Shown here: positions 1 through 7,905 of the stretch, piece by piece
Layout: every line of letters begins with the position of its first letter
Position numbering within the stretch: the first letter of the stretch is position 1
NCBI GenBank assembly: GCA_026414745.1
Contig: JAOAIK010000040.1
Span: 62,001 to 126,000 of the forward strand
Direction of reading: 5' to 3'
Source of the DNA: Roseococcus sp.
Lineage (GTDB): Bacteria > Pseudomonadota > Alphaproteobacteria > Acetobacterales > Acetobacteraceae
Length of the DNA stretch: 64,000 nt
Translations under genes and position numbers: made by a program
The notes under the pieces: model-generated
What the model was told of the DNA's origin: nothing
Database searches by the model: none
Seen by the model: the letters and a program-made list of their open reading frames with translations, nothing else

Positions 1-100
1 GGGCGGGCAGGGGGAAGGGGCCGGTGAGGGCCCGCGCGAGGGCGGGGGCGGCGAGCAGCCCCGGCAGGACCAGCAGCAGGGCGCGGCGGGCGGGGGCCAT
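1..100 (-). CDS. Secreted protein, N-terminal fragment
   Basis: The gene starts at an ATG whose A is base 100 and runs off the left edge, so only 33 codons are visible. They read as a typical export signal: basic start (MAPARRA), a run of Leu/Val, then Ala-Pro-Ala-Leu-Ala before LTGPFPLP. The mature protein therefore lies outside the window. It follows cobT on the same strand, with the repeat region in between. In some alphaproteobacteria an esterase-like phytase-family gene follows cobT, so that identity is possible, but nothing here tests it. Confidence 0.5.
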   Translation of the reverse strand, partial: MAPARRALLLVLPGLLAAPALARALTGPFPLPA

Positions 101-133
101 GGTCAGCGGGTCGGGCTGGGGGCTGGCGGCGCG

Positions 134-319
134 TCAGACCATGGCCGGCGCAGGCTCCGCCGCGGCCCGGTGCGTCGCGCCGGAAGGCGCGCGGGGAGAG
201 GTCGCGCCGCAAGGCGCGCGGGGAGAGGTCGCGCCGGAAGGCGCGCGGGGAGAGGTCGCGCCGGAAGGCGCGCGGGGAGACGTCGCGCCGCGAGGCGCGC
301 GGGAGCTGACGCGGGGCAT
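134..319 (-). CDS. Repeat-encoded ORF in frame behind cobT
   Basis: A 61-codon ORF starts 15 bases after the cobT stop and in the same frame as cobT, so it could be either a separate small peptide or the tail of CobT if its UGA were read through (67 extra residues). It consists of about five copies of a nine-residue Ser/Pro/Arg/Ala/Gly/Thr motif and ends with a near copy of the CobT C-terminus. I see no convincing ribosome-binding site. It may equally be non-coding sequence that stays open because the repeat length is a multiple of three. Confidence 0.25.
   Translation of the reverse strand: MPRVSSRAPRGATSPRAPSGATSPRAPSGATSPRAPCGATSPRAPSGATHRAAAEPAPAMV
177..310. repeat. 27-bp tandem repeat array, about 4.9 units
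   Basis: Units begin at 177, 204, 231, 258 and 285; the last is incomplete. Each is 27 bases, nine codons, so on the minus strand the array encodes a nonapeptide repeat, SPRAPSGAT, with one S-to-C and one S-to-R variant. Each unit also holds an inverted repeat, CGCGCC/GGCGCG, around a 4-base loop. On the plus strand the loops are GGAA, GCAA, GGAA, GGAA and GCGA, all of the GNRA type. The intervening segment is rich in GGGGAGAGG. It is not a CRISPR: there are no unique spacers. Confidence 0.9.
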
Positions 320-334
320 CGGGCCGCCCGGGCT

Positions 335-2203
335 TCAGAGAATCGCCGGCGCACGCTCCGCCGCGGCCCGGTGCCACGCCTCGGCGGCGTCCTCGTCGAA
401 CAGTTCGGCGAGCTTCTTCATCATGGTGCCGCCCAGCTCCTCGGCGTCCACGATGGTGACGGCGCGGCGGTAGTAGCGCGTCACGTCATGGCCGATGCCG
501 ATGGCGATCAGCTCCACCTGCTGGCGCGTCTCGATCTCGCGGATCACCTCGCGCAGGTGGCGCTCCAGGTAGTTGCCGGGGTTCACCGAGAGGGTGGAAT
601 CGTCCACCGGCGCGCCGTCGCTGATGACCATCAGGATGCGCCGGTGCTCGGGCCGAACCAGCAGGCGGCGATAGGCCCAGTTCAGCGCCTCGCCGTCGAT
701 GTTCTCCTTGAGCAGCCCCTCGCGGAGCATCAGCCCCATGGCGCGGCGGGCGCGCCGCCAGGGCGCGTCCGCAGGCTTGTAGACGATGTGGCGCAGGTCG
801 TTCAGACGCCCCGGGTTGCGCGGCTTGCCCTCGGCCACCCAGCGCTCGCGGCTCTGGCCGCCCTTCCAGGCGCGGGTGGTGAAGCCGAGGATCTCCACCT
901 TCACCGCGCAGCGTTCCAGCGTGCGCGCCAGGATGTCGGCGCACATGGCGGCGACGGTGATGGGCCGGCCGCGCATGGAGCCGGAGTTGTCGATCAGCAG
1001 GGTCACCACCGTGTCGCGGAAATCGGTGTCGCGCTCGCGCTTGTAGGAGAGCGAGTGGGTGGGGTTGGCGACCACGCGGGCGAGCCGCGCGACGTCGAGA
1101 AGCCCCTCCTCCAGGTCGAACTCCCAGGCGCGCTGCTGCTGGGCCATCAGCCGCCGCTGCAGCCGGTTGGCGAGCTTCGAGACCACGCCGTGCAGATGCT
1201 GGAGCTGCTGGTCGAGCTGCTGGCGCAGCCGCGTGAGCTCGTCGGGGTCGCAGAGATCTTCGGCCTCCACCACCTCGTCGAACTGGGTGGTGAAGGCGCG
1301 GTAGCGCGAGCTGTCCTCGACCTGGGGCGGTTCGCGGCGGGCCTGGGGGCCGCCGGGCTTCTCGTCGCCCTCGGCGGCCGCCCCCTCCTCCTCGGACTCC
1401 TGGGCCTCCTCCTCGGCGGCGTCGCCCTCCATGGTCTCGGGCTCGGCGCCCTGCATGGCCTCCTGGTCCATGGACTGCGCCTCGCCGGGCGAGGCCTGGT
1501 CCTGCTGGCTCGCCTCCTCGGCGCCCTCGTCACCCTCCTGGTCGTCCTCGGCCTCGGAGTCGAGCTCGGCCTCGGCGAGGTCCATGGCGGCAAGCAGCTT
1601 GCGCGCGGCGCGGGCGAAGGCGTCCTGGTCGTCGGTGGCGGCGGCGAGCTCCTCCATCGCCGCGCTGGCCTTCTCGTCGAGATGGCCGCGCCAGAGCTCG
1701 AGCACGCGCTGCGCCGCGGGCGGCGGCGGCTCGCCCGTGATCTTCTCGCGCGCCATCAGGGCCAGCGCCGCGTGCAGCGGAAGCTGGTCCTTGCGCGTCA
1801 TGCGGTCATAGCCCTCGGCCTCGCACTCCTCGGCGAGGCGGGCACGGAGGTTGGCGGCCACTCCGGCCATGTGGCGGGCGCCCACGGCCTGCACGCGCAC
1901 CTCCTCGAGGGCGTCGAACACCTCGCGCGCCTCCTTGCGGGCGGGGGCGCGGGCGGCGTGGGTGGCCTCGTCGTGATGGCGCAGCTTCAGCGCCACGGCA
2001 TCGGCCGCGCCGCGCAGCCGCGCCATCTCGGCCGGCGGCAGGGCGCGGGTGGGCAGCGGCAGCCGCGCCCGCTTGCCCGACAGGCCGGGAGGCCCGGGCT
2101 GGAAGGCCACCTGCACCTCCGGCCCCTGCTGTGCCAGCGCGCGCAGGGCGCCGGCCGTGGCGCGCTTGAACTCTTCCTGGCGGGTGAGGTCCTGCTTGCT
2201 CAT
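335..2203 (-). CDS. cobT: Cobaltochelatase subunit CobT
   Basis: CobT is the large subunit of the aerobic cobalt chelatase, which with CobN and the AAA+ subunit CobS inserts Co2+ into hydrogenobyrinic acid diamide in cobalamin synthesis. The 622-residue length is normal. Roughly residues 200-290 form a very acidic linker rich in Glu, Asp and Gln, as in other CobT proteins. The C-terminal third is a von Willebrand A domain with an intact MIDAS core D405-N-S407-G-S409. The gene starts with MSKQDLTR and lies 75 bases behind cobS on the same strand, so the two are probably cotranscribed. No cobN or other cobalamin gene is in the window. Its 3' end is duplicated downstream at 134-173. Confidence 0.95.
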   Translation of the reverse strand: MSKQDLTRQEEFKRATAGALRALAQQGPEVQVAFQPGPPGLSGKRARLPLPTRALPPAEMARLRGAADAVALKLRHHDEATHAARAPARKEAREVFDALEEVRVQAVGARHMAGVAANLRARLAEECEAEGYDRMTRKDQLPLHAALALMAREKITGEPPPPAAQRVLELWRGHLDEKASAAMEELAAATDDQDAFARAARKLLAAMDLAEAELDSEAEDDQEGDEGAEEASQQDQASPGEAQSMDQEAMQGAEPETMEGDAAEEEAQESEEEGAAAEGDEKPGGPQARREPPQVEDSSRYRAFTTQFDEVVEAEDLCDPDELTRLRQQLDQQLQHLHGVVSKLANRLQRRLMAQQQRAWEFDLEEGLLDVARLARVVANPTHSLSYKRERDTDFRDTVVTLLIDNSGSMRGRPITVAAMCADILARTLERCAVKVEILGFTTRAWKGGQSRERWVAEGKPRNPGRLNDLRHIVYKPADAPWRRARRAMGLMLREGLLKENIDGEALNWAYRRLLVRPEHRRILMVISDGAPVDDSTLSVNPGNYLERHLREVIREIETRQQVELIAIGIGHDVTRYYRRAVTIVDAEELGGTMMKKLAELFDEDAAEAWHRAAAERAPAIL

Positions 2204-2278
2204 CGGCGTGCGGTCACGGGATGGCGGAAGGGGCGGCGGCGCGGCGGCCTGGTCTCCGGCCCTGCCCTCGACCTGGCG

Positions 2279-3283
2279 TCATCCCGCCTTCCTGTAGAGA
2301 CCTGTCGGGATCTCCTCGTTGAAGCAGCGCTGGTAGTACTCGGCGACGGTGGCGCGCTCGGCCTCGTCGCACTTGTTGAGGAAGGTGAGGCGGAAGGCGA
2401 AGCCCACATCGCCGAAGATGCGCGCGTTGTCGGCCCAGGTGATGACGGTGCGCGGCGACATCACGGTGCTGATGTCGCCCGCCATGAAGCCGGCGCGGGT
2501 GAGGTCGGCCAGCGCCACCATCGCCTCCACCTGCTTGCGCATCTTCGGATCGTTCGTGGCGCCGAGCTTGGCGAGCACGATGTCCACCTCCTGCGCGTGC
2601 GGCAGGTAGTTCAGCGTGCAGACGATGTTCCAGCGGTCCATCTGGCCCTGGTTGATCTGCTGCGTGCCGTGGTAGAGGCCCGTGGTGTCGCCGAGCCCCA
2701 CCGTGTTCGCGGTGGCGAAGAGGCGGAAGCACGGATGCGGGCGGATGACGCGGTTCTGGTCGAGGAGGGTGAGCTTGCCCTCCACCTCCAGCACGCGCTG
2801 GATGACGAACATCACGTCCGGCCGGCCGGCGTCGTACTCGTCGAAGACCAGCGCGCAGGGGTGCTGCAGCGCCCAGGGCAGGATGCCTTCGCGGAACTCG
2901 GTGACCTGCTTGCCGTCGCGCAGAACGATCGCGTCCTTGCCGATCAGGTCGATGCGGCTGATGTGGCTGTCGAGGTTGACGCGGATGCAGGGCCAGTTGA
3001 GGCGCGCGGCCACCTGCTCGATGTGGGTGGACTTGCCGGTGCCGTGATAGCCCTGGACCATCACGCGGCGGTTGTGCGCGAAGCCCGCGAGGATGGCGAG
3101 CGTGGTCTCGCGGTCGAAGCGATAGGCGGCGTCGAGTTCGGGCACATGCTCGGTGCGGATGGAGAAGGCGGGCACCTGCATGTCGATGTCCACGCCGAAG
3201 ACCTCGCGCGCATTCACCGTCCTGTCGGGCATGTTGATCGCGCTGGTCGGCTGCACGTCGCCGATGGGGGCCACCTGGTTCAT
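2279..3283 (-). CDS. cobS: Cobaltochelatase AAA+ subunit CobS
   Basis: CobS is the MoxR-like AAA+ ATPase that forms a ring complex with CobT and drives cobalt insertion by CobN. The 334-residue protein has the Walker A motif GYHGTGKS at 78-85 (K84) and Walker B LVFDE at 145-149. The alternative annotation as a plain MoxR ATPase is unlikely because cobT follows directly. The start MNQVAPIG is the first ATG of the frame. Upstream on the same strand lie the DUF2459 and J-domain genes; the J-domain, cobS, cobT order is common in alphaproteobacteria. Confidence 0.95.
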   Translation of the reverse strand: MNQVAPIGDVQPTSAINMPDRTVNAREVFGVDIDMQVPAFSIRTEHVPELDAAYRFDRETTLAILAGFAHNRRVMVQGYHGTGKSTHIEQVAARLNWPCIRVNLDSHISRIDLIGKDAIVLRDGKQVTEFREGILPWALQHPCALVFDEYDAGRPDVMFVIQRVLEVEGKLTLLDQNRVIRPHPCFRLFATANTVGLGDTTGLYHGTQQINQGQMDRWNIVCTLNYLPHAQEVDIVLAKLGATNDPKMRKQVEAMVALADLTRAGFMAGDISTVMSPRTVITWADNARIFGDVGFAFRLTFLNKCDEAERATVAEYYQRCFNEEIPTGLYRKAG

Positions 3284-3341
3284 CGCGGATCCGCTTCGCT
3301 CGTGTTCGTCGCGTGATGTTAGGCCAAGCCCGGCGAGGGGG

Positions 3342-4028
3342 CTACCCGTGCGCCCGCGCTTCCGCGGCGGATGAGGAGGGCGGGGGGGCCGGAAAGGCCT
3401 CGGCGCAGGAGAGGGCGCGCGCCTGCGCCATCACCTGGCCGCGCGAGAGCGTGCCCGCCACCGCCACCGGCAATCCGGCCGCGGCCAGCGCCTCGGCCGT
3501 CCAGGTGTTGCAGGTGTAGGCCAGGGAATAGCGGCGCGCCGCCGCCAGGAAATGCCGCGCGGGCGGCAGGGAGAGCAGCGGCGGCGGCAGACGCCCCCCC
3601 GCGTCGCGGGCGAAGGAGGCGGCGAGGAAGCGCGCCAGCCCCGCGCGCCCGCCGCTGAGCGGCACCACCTCGAGCGCAGCGCCGTGGCGAGGCGGCGCGT
3701 CCGCGAAGTCGGCGCGGATCACCGCCGGTCCCGGGGCGAGGGCGGCCAGCGCCTCGGCCAGGCCCGGGCGCTCGGCCATGAAGAAGTCCCGCTGGCCGAA
3801 GCCGAGCGAGACCAGCGCCGCGCGTGGGGCGAGCGGGGCGAGCTCGGGCAGCCAGTGGACGGGGACCAGCACCTCGCTGTGCCAGTCGCTGGCGGTGACG
3901 TGGAAGGGCGCGCCGGGGCCGCAGACCGGCCGCGGAGGCGGCGGCCCCGGCAGCGCGCAGGCCGGAGCGAGGGCGGGCAGGGCCAGGGCGAGGGCCGCGC
4001 GGCGCGGCAGCCTATCCGGCCGCCGCAT
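3342..4028 (-). CDS. DUF2459 family exported protein
   Basis: The 228-residue protein resembles the DUF2459 family of uncharacterised exported or lipid-anchored proteins, sometimes found near urease genes. An N-terminal hydrophobic stretch (about 11-25) contains a cysteine at 24, a weak lipobox candidate (APAC). Family-like blocks are [12 protein letters not shown] around 46-57 (H50), LGFGQRDFF at 75-83 and [12 protein letters not shown] at 170-181 (C173). Its ATG overlaps the last 17 bases of the J-domain gene, so the two are translationally linked. It interrupts the common J-domain to cobS adjacency. No function is known. Confidence 0.75.
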   Translation of the reverse strand: MRRPDRLPRRAALALALPALAPACALPGPPPPRPVCGPGAPFHVTASDWHSEVLVPVHWLPELAPLAPRAALVSLGFGQRDFFMAERPGLAEALAALAPGPAVIRADFADAPPRHGAALEVVPLSGGRAGLARFLAASFARDAGGRLPPPLLSLPPARHFLAAARRYSLAYTCNTWTAEALAAAGLPVAVAGTLSRGQVMAQARALSCAEAFPAPPPSSSAAEARAHG

Positions 4029-4605
4029 GGGGCGCGGCCGGCTCGGCGCGCGGCAGGCGGCGGCGCAGCAGGGAATAGGCGCGGTTGATGTCCTTCAGCC
4101 TGTCCTCGGCGACGCGATCCCCGCCGGTCGCGTCCGGGTGGTAGCGCTTGGCGAGCTCCTTGTAGCGCGCCTTCAGCGCGGCCGGATCGAGCGGCCAGTC
4201 GAGGCCGAGCAGGCCGAGCGCGGCGCGCAGTTCGGGCGGCGCCTCCTCGCGCGCGGGGGGGCGGGCCCGCGCCTGCGGCCCGCCCTCGCGCAGGATGCCG
4301 AGCGGATCGGCCAGCCGGGCGGGGTCGAGGCGCGCGCCGCCCAGCCGGCCGAGCGGCCAGGTCGGGCGTTGCCAGCCCGTATCGGCGCGGATGGCGTCCT
4401 CGATCTCCGCCGGCCCCATGCCGCGGTAGTAGTCCCAGGCGGCGTTGTAGGCGCGCACATGGTCGAGGCAGAACCAGTGGTGGTCACGCAGGGTGCGGTC
4501 CTTGGGCGCGCGGAACTCGCCGGGCTTGCCGCAGCCGGGCGCGTCGCAGGGGCGGGGGGGCTCCCTGGGGTCGCGCTGGGGCTGGAAGGCGTGGCGGCGG
4601 GCCAT
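4012..4605 (-). CDS. J-domain co-chaperone-like protein
   Basis: A 197-residue protein with a C-terminal J domain (about 132-184) containing HPD at 156-158, the motif that stimulates DnaK ATPase. The N-terminal half has C20, C25, C46 and H49, a likely metal-binding cluster, followed by an aromatic segment AYNAAWDYY. The DnaJ zinc-finger and substrate domains are absent, so this is a specialised J protein. I chose the ATG at 4605 (MARRHAF) over one at 4641 because related proteins begin this way and a -10-like CATAAC lies six bases before it. It is divergent from bolA. The partner process is unknown. Confidence 0.85.
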   Translation of the reverse strand: MARRHAFQPQRDPREPPRPCDAPGCGKPGEFRAPKDRTLRDHHWFCLDHVRAYNAAWDYYRGMGPAEIEDAIRADTGWQRPTWPLGRLGGARLDPARLADPLGILREGGPQARARPPAREEAPPELRAALGLLGLDWPLDPAALKARYKELAKRYHPDATGGDRVAEDRLKDINRAYSLLRRRLPRAEPAAPHAAAG

Positions 4606-4611
4606 TGGCCG

Positions 4612-4641
4612 GTTATGGGTGCCGCGCCCCGGCTTGTCCAT
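4612..4641 (-). promoter_or_regulatory. Putative promoter of the J-domain gene
   Basis: On the minus strand TGGACA and CATAAC (4612-4617) are 18 bases apart, and the -10 element ends six bases before the ATG at 4605. Transcription would begin at or next to the start codon, giving a leaderless mRNA. Confidence 0.35.
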
Positions 4642-4667
4642 CGGCGCGGCTCGGGCACATTGCGGCC

Positions 4668-4943
4668 ATGCAGACCCGTGCAGATCGAATCCGCGCCGCG
4701 CTGGAGGCCCGCTTCGCGCCTCTCGCCCTCGAGATCACCGACGAGAGCCACCGCCATGCCGGCCATGCCGGCGCCCGGCCCGGCGGCGAGACGCACTACA
4801 GCGTGGTGCTGGTCAGCCCGGCCTTCGCGGGCATGGGGCGGGTCGCGCGCTCGCGCGCCGTGCACGAGGCGCTGGCGGGCGAGTTCGCCGCCGGCCTGCA
4901 CGCGCTGTCGCTGACGCTGCGCGCGCCCGAGGAGCTGGGCTGA
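4668..4943 (+). CDS. bolA: BolA family protein
   Basis: BolA proteins bind monothiol glutaredoxins and [2Fe-2S] clusters and act in iron sensing or cluster trafficking. The 91-residue product begins MQTRADRI and keeps the family block DESHRHAGH at 25-33 and the helix with RSRAVHEAL at 61-69. Histidines (H28, H30, H33) rather than cysteine are present in the loop, as in the BolA1 type. It ends LRAPEELG, as usual. It is divergent from the J-domain gene and four bases before a GTG-started oxidoreductase. A longer frame from 4605 has no family similarity at its start, so I use 4668. Confidence 0.93.
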   Translation: MQTRADRIRAALEARFAPLALEITDESHRHAGHAGARPGGETHYSVVLVSPAFAGMGRVARSRAVHEALAGEFAAGLHALSLTLRAPEELG

Positions 4944-4947
4944 GGCC

Positions 4948-6489
4948 GTGATCGAGCGGCTCTCCGCCCTGCCGGACGGGGTGCGGGCGGAAGCCGACCT
5001 CGCCATCATCGGCGGCGGGGCGGCGGGCATCGCGCTCGCCCTTGCGCTGCGCGGATCGGGGCTCTCGGTGGTGCTGGCCGAAAGCGGGGGCGCGCCGGAG
5101 GAGCCGAGCCTCGATGCGCTGAACGAGGTCACCCTCGCCGGCCACCCCTTCGCGGGCGCGCGCGAGGGGCGGGCGCGGCGGCTGGGCGGGGCCACCACCC
5201 TCTGGGCCGGGCAGTCGCTGCCGCTCGACCCGATCGACTTCGAGGCGCGCGACTGGGTGCCGCACAGCGGCTGGCCCATCGCCTATGCCGAGGTGGCGCG
5301 CCATTACGCCGCGGCTGAGCGGCTGCTGCGCCTCGAGGGGATGCGCTACGACGCGGCCGCCTGGGCGCATCTGGGCGAGGCGCCGCCGCCCTTCGACGCG
5401 GCGCTGCTGCGCCCGCAGGTCTCCTGGCTGGCGCGGCACCGGGATTTCGGGGCGATGTATCGCCGCAGCCTCGCCGGCGACCCGGCCACGCGGGTGCTGC
5501 TGGAGGCGACGGCCACGCGCATCCGCCCGCCCCGCGGCGCGGAGGCGCGTTTCGTCGTGGAGCTCGCCTCCCTCTCGGGCCGCCGGGCCGAGCTGCGCGC
5601 GGCCCGCGTGGTGATCTGCTGCGGCGGGCTGGAGACGCCGCGGCTGCTCCTCGCCTCCGGCCTCGGCAACGACCTCGTCGGCCGCTTCCTGCAGGATCAC
5701 CCGACGGCCACGGTGGGCGAGGTGGAGGCGCCGGACTTCGCCCGGCTCGCCCACTGGTTCCGCCCCTTCTACCGGCGCGAGGGGCGGCTGTTCCCGAAGA
5801 TCGCCCTGGCCGAGGCGGCGCAGCGCGAGGCGCGCGTGCTCAACGTCACCTCCGAGCTGGTGTTCACCGCGCCCGAGGACTCCCCCTTCGCCAGCGCCCG
5901 CGCCTTCTACGGCGCCTTCCGCGGCGGCGAGACGCGCGCGGCGCTCGGCCGCGCCCTGCGGCTGGCGATGGGCGGGCGCGAGATGCTCGGCTATGGCTGG
6001 ACGCGGCTGGTCAAGCGCCGGTTGCCGGCGGCCCGGGGGGCGCGCATCACCCTCTGGGCGCATATCGAGCAGACGCCCGATCCCGAGAGCCGCCTCACCC
6101 TCGACCTGGTGGCGCGCGACGCCCTGGGCATGCCGCGCGCGCGGCTCGACTGGCGGCTGAACGAGCTCGATCGGCGCAGCTTCGAGGTGTTCGCCGAGGT
6201 GGTGGGGCGGGAGTTCGCGCGGCTCGGCCTCGGGCGGCTGCGGCCCGCGCCCTGGCTCGGCGCGCCGGGCTGGCGGGCCGAGGTGCAGGATTTCTTCCAC
6301 CACATCGGCACCGCGCGCATGGGCGCGAGCCCGGCCGAGGGGGTGGTGGACGCCAACCTCGAGGTGTTCGGCTGCCCGGGCCTCTATGTCGCCTCCAGCG
6401 CGGTGTTCCCCACCGGCGGCGCCTCCAACCCGACGCTGACCATCCTGGCGCTGACACTGCGCCTCGCGGAGCGGCTGCGGGCGGGCTGA
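4948..6489 (+). CDS. GMC family FAD-dependent oxidoreductase
   Basis: The 513-residue protein is a glucose-methanol-choline family flavoenzyme that oxidises an alcohol or sugar; the substrate cannot be read from sequence. The FAD site is GGGAAG at 22-27 with the beta-strand acid in VVLAES (41-46). The C-terminal domain has HHIGTARMG with H451 and H452 and N494 in GGASNPT, matching the catalytic His/Asn positions of the family. No signal peptide is visible. It starts with GTG four bases after the bolA stop, so cotranscription is likely. Its stop is one base from that of the convergent DUF2889 gene. Confidence 0.85.
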   Translation: MIERLSALPDGVRAEADLAIIGGGAAGIALALALRGSGLSVVLAESGGAPEEPSLDALNEVTLAGHPFAGAREGRARRLGGATTLWAGQSLPLDPIDFEARDWVPHSGWPIAYAEVARHYAAAERLLRLEGMRYDAAAWAHLGEAPPPFDAALLRPQVSWLARHRDFGAMYRRSLAGDPATRVLLEATATRIRPPRGAEARFVVELASLSGRRAELRAARVVICCGGLETPRLLLASGLGNDLVGRFLQDHPTATVGEVEAPDFARLAHWFRPFYRREGRLFPKIALAEAAQREARVLNVTSELVFTAPEDSPFASARAFYGAFRGGETRAALGRALRLAMGGREMLGYGWTRLVKRRLPAARGARITLWAHIEQTPDPESRLTLDLVARDALGMPRARLDWRLNELDRRSFEVFAEVVGREFARLGLGRLRPAPWLGAPGWRAEVQDFFHHIGTARMGASPAEGVVDANLEVFGCPGLYVASSAVFPTGGASNPTLTILALTLRLAERLRAG

Positions 6490-6490
6490 G

Positions 6491-7078
6491 CTATTCCGCC
6501 GCGGGCGTCCGGGCGAGGTCGCTCCACTCCGGCCATTTGCGCCGCACCACGGGGCTGTCCGGCGCATAGGCGAAGCAGGTGCCGAGCAGGGCGGGGCGCT
6601 TTTTCGGCGCGCCGGCGGCCTCGGCCGCGCGCTCAGCCTGCTGGCGGCGGCGGCGGAGCGGCCAGAGGGTCTGGAAGGCGACGGTGGCCATCTGGGCCAG
6701 CACCTCGCGCAGATGGGTGCAGCCGGCCACGCCGCCCACGCGCTCGTTCACCGCGCGGTTGAAGCCGGGGCCGATGGTGAGGCCGGCGAGCCGCGCGAAG
6801 TTGGGCGCGGCGCCGGGGCAGACGGCGAAGGGGGTGTGGTCGGAGGCGGCCTCGCAGGCGACGATGACCATGTCCTCGTTCACCGTCATGCGCACCCACA
6901 TGCCGTGGATGGGCTCGCCCGGCTTCACCTCGCCCCGATCCTCGGAGGGGAAGCCGTAGGTCTTCGTGTCGGTGAGATGGGCCTCGATGTCCACAAGCCC
7001 GTCCTCGCGCAGATAGCCGCGCAGCGCGATGTCGCGCAGGTGTTCGAGAGTGCGGGGGGCGGGGGCGGAGAGCGGCAT
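6491..7078 (-). CDS. DUF2889 family protein
   Basis: The 195-residue protein matches the DUF2889 family, cytoplasmic proteins of unknown function in alpha- and betaproteobacteria. Characteristic blocks are GYLREDGLVDIEAHLTDTKT near residues 20-40, PGEPIHGMWVR, and GCTHLREVL around 130. There is no signal or membrane segment. I start at the ATG at 7078 (MPLSAPAP), the family-typical start; the open frame extends further up but has no similarity there. It is divergent from secB. Confidence 0.85.
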   Translation of the reverse strand: MPLSAPAPRTLEHLRDIALRGYLREDGLVDIEAHLTDTKTYGFPSEDRGEVKPGEPIHGMWVRMTVNEDMVIVACEAASDHTPFAVCPGAAPNFARLAGLTIGPGFNRAVNERVGGVAGCTHLREVLAQMATVAFQTLWPLRRRRQQAERAAEAAGAPKKRPALLGTCFAYAPDSPVVRRKWPEWSDLARTPAAE

Positions 7079-7084
7079 GCGACA

Positions 7085-7113
7085 GAGATAGGCTCTCGCT
7101 GCGCTGCCGCAAA
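7085..7113 (-). promoter_or_regulatory. Putative promoter of the DUF2889 gene
   Basis: On the minus strand TTTGCG and TATCTC (7085-7090) are separated by 17 bases. The -10 hexamer ends six bases before the ATG at 7078, which predicts a leaderless transcript. Confidence 0.35.
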
Positions 7114-7235
7114 GACGGCCGGCGCGGGCTTCCGGCACCGCGCGGCGCGTGGTAGCGCCCCGGTGCATCTGCCTGCGCGGCATCCCGCCCCGCCCGCCCC
7201 GGCCCGGGGTGTGCCGCCCCAACCGGAAGGCCTCC

Positions 7236-7730
7236 ATGTCCGACACAGCCAGCCCCGCTCCCGCCAACGGCAATGGCGCGCCGCCCCCGCCTCCCCTCGT
7301 GATCGAGATCCAGTACGTGAAGGATCTCAGCTTCGAGGTGCCCAACGGCCCGCAGATCTTTGCCATCCTGCGCGAGCAGCCGCAGCTCGACCTCGACGTG
7401 GACCTGGAAGTGAAGCAGCTCCAGGAGAATGCGAACCTGTTCGAGGTGGCGCTGATCCTGCGCGTCGAGACCAGGGCGCAGGACATGGTCTGCTACATTC
7501 TGGAACTCACCTACTGCGGCGTGTTCACGCTGAACCTGCCGCCCGAGCACGCGCAGCATGTGCTGGGCGTGGACTGCCCGCGGCTTTTGTTCCCCTATGC
7601 GCGGAGCATTATTTCCGAGGTGAGCGCCCAGGGGGCCTTCCCGGCGCTGATGCTGCCGCCGGTGGACATCGCCCAACTCATTCACGCGAAACGTATGCGA
7701 CAGCAGGCACAAGCCTCGGGAATTGCGTGA
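7236..7730 (+). CDS. secB: Protein-export chaperone SecB
   Basis: SecB is the cytoplasmic tetrameric chaperone that keeps preproteins unfolded and passes them to SecA. The 164-residue product has the family core from about residue 22 (VIEIQYVKDLSFE), the conserved VDCPRLLFPYAR around 119-130 and the C-terminal PPVDIAQL. The N-terminus carries a Pro/Gly-rich tail (residues 4-20). I start at the ATG at 7236 (MSDTASP); upstream codons in the frame are not SecB-like. The neighbours are unrelated in function, and the gene probably has its own promoter in the 157-base divergent gap. Confidence 0.95.
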   Translation: MSDTASPAPANGNGAPPPPPLVIEIQYVKDLSFEVPNGPQIFAILREQPQLDLDVDLEVKQLQENANLFEVALILRVETRAQDMVCYILELTYCGVFTLNLPPEHAQHVLGVDCPRLLFPYARSIISEVSAQGAFPALMLPPVDIAQLIHAKRMRQQAQASGIA

Positions 7731-7845
7731 AAAAAGGGGGCAAAGCTCCGGACACGCCTAGATTTATGGCGCTGCGCACGCAGATTCTTGCGGCGCTGTC
7801 AACGTCTCAAGAGTTGTAAAAGGAGGTTTTCCACACGCGCCTGGC

Positions 7846-7873
7846 TTGCATCGGGGCGGGAAGAGGTTTTAAT
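7846..7873 (+). promoter_or_regulatory. Putative sigma-70 promoter of the sugar locus
   Basis: TTGCAT (7846-7851) and TTTAAT (7868-7873) are 16 bases apart in the AT-richer 175-base gap between secB and the aminotransferase gene, about 33 bases before the ATG. The gap also holds an AAAGGAGG-like purine run near 7819 with no ORF behind it. Confidence 0.35.
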
Positions 7874-7905
7874 CGGCGCCAAAGCTGAATGAAGGGTTAA
7901 CGCCG

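Larger units (their letters stand above)
134..374. repeat. Duplicated 3' end of cobT (two 40-bp copies)
   Basis: Bases 134-173 and 335-374 are direct copies with 4 mismatches in 40. The right copy is the true 3' end of cobT including its TGA. The left copy also carries an in-phase TGA and encodes HRAAAEPAPAMV, against [12 protein letters not shown] in CobT. The offset is 201 bases, exactly 67 codons, so both copies are in the same reading frame. The tandem array at 177-310 fills the space between them. This looks like a duplication of the cobT tail with array growth in between. Confidence 0.85.

Noticed and set aside
177-310. CRISPR array
   Set aside because: Units are contiguous 27-bp copies without unique spacers, and no cas genes are near.
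170-3316. 1048-codon open frame on the plus strand opposite cobT and cobS
   Set aside because: It is antisense to two certain genes, has no recognisable domain and has His/Val/Gly/Leu-rich composition typical of frames kept open by high third-position GC.
3284-3341. Cobalamin riboswitch upstream of cobS
   Set aside because: The space is only 58 bases and has no B12-box-like sequence; cobS is probably cotranscribed from further up.
7811-7830. Ribosome-binding site for a small gene behind secB
   Set aside because: The AAAGGAGG-like run near 7819 has no start codon with a meaningful open frame at a suitable distance; it may be a relic or part of a leader.
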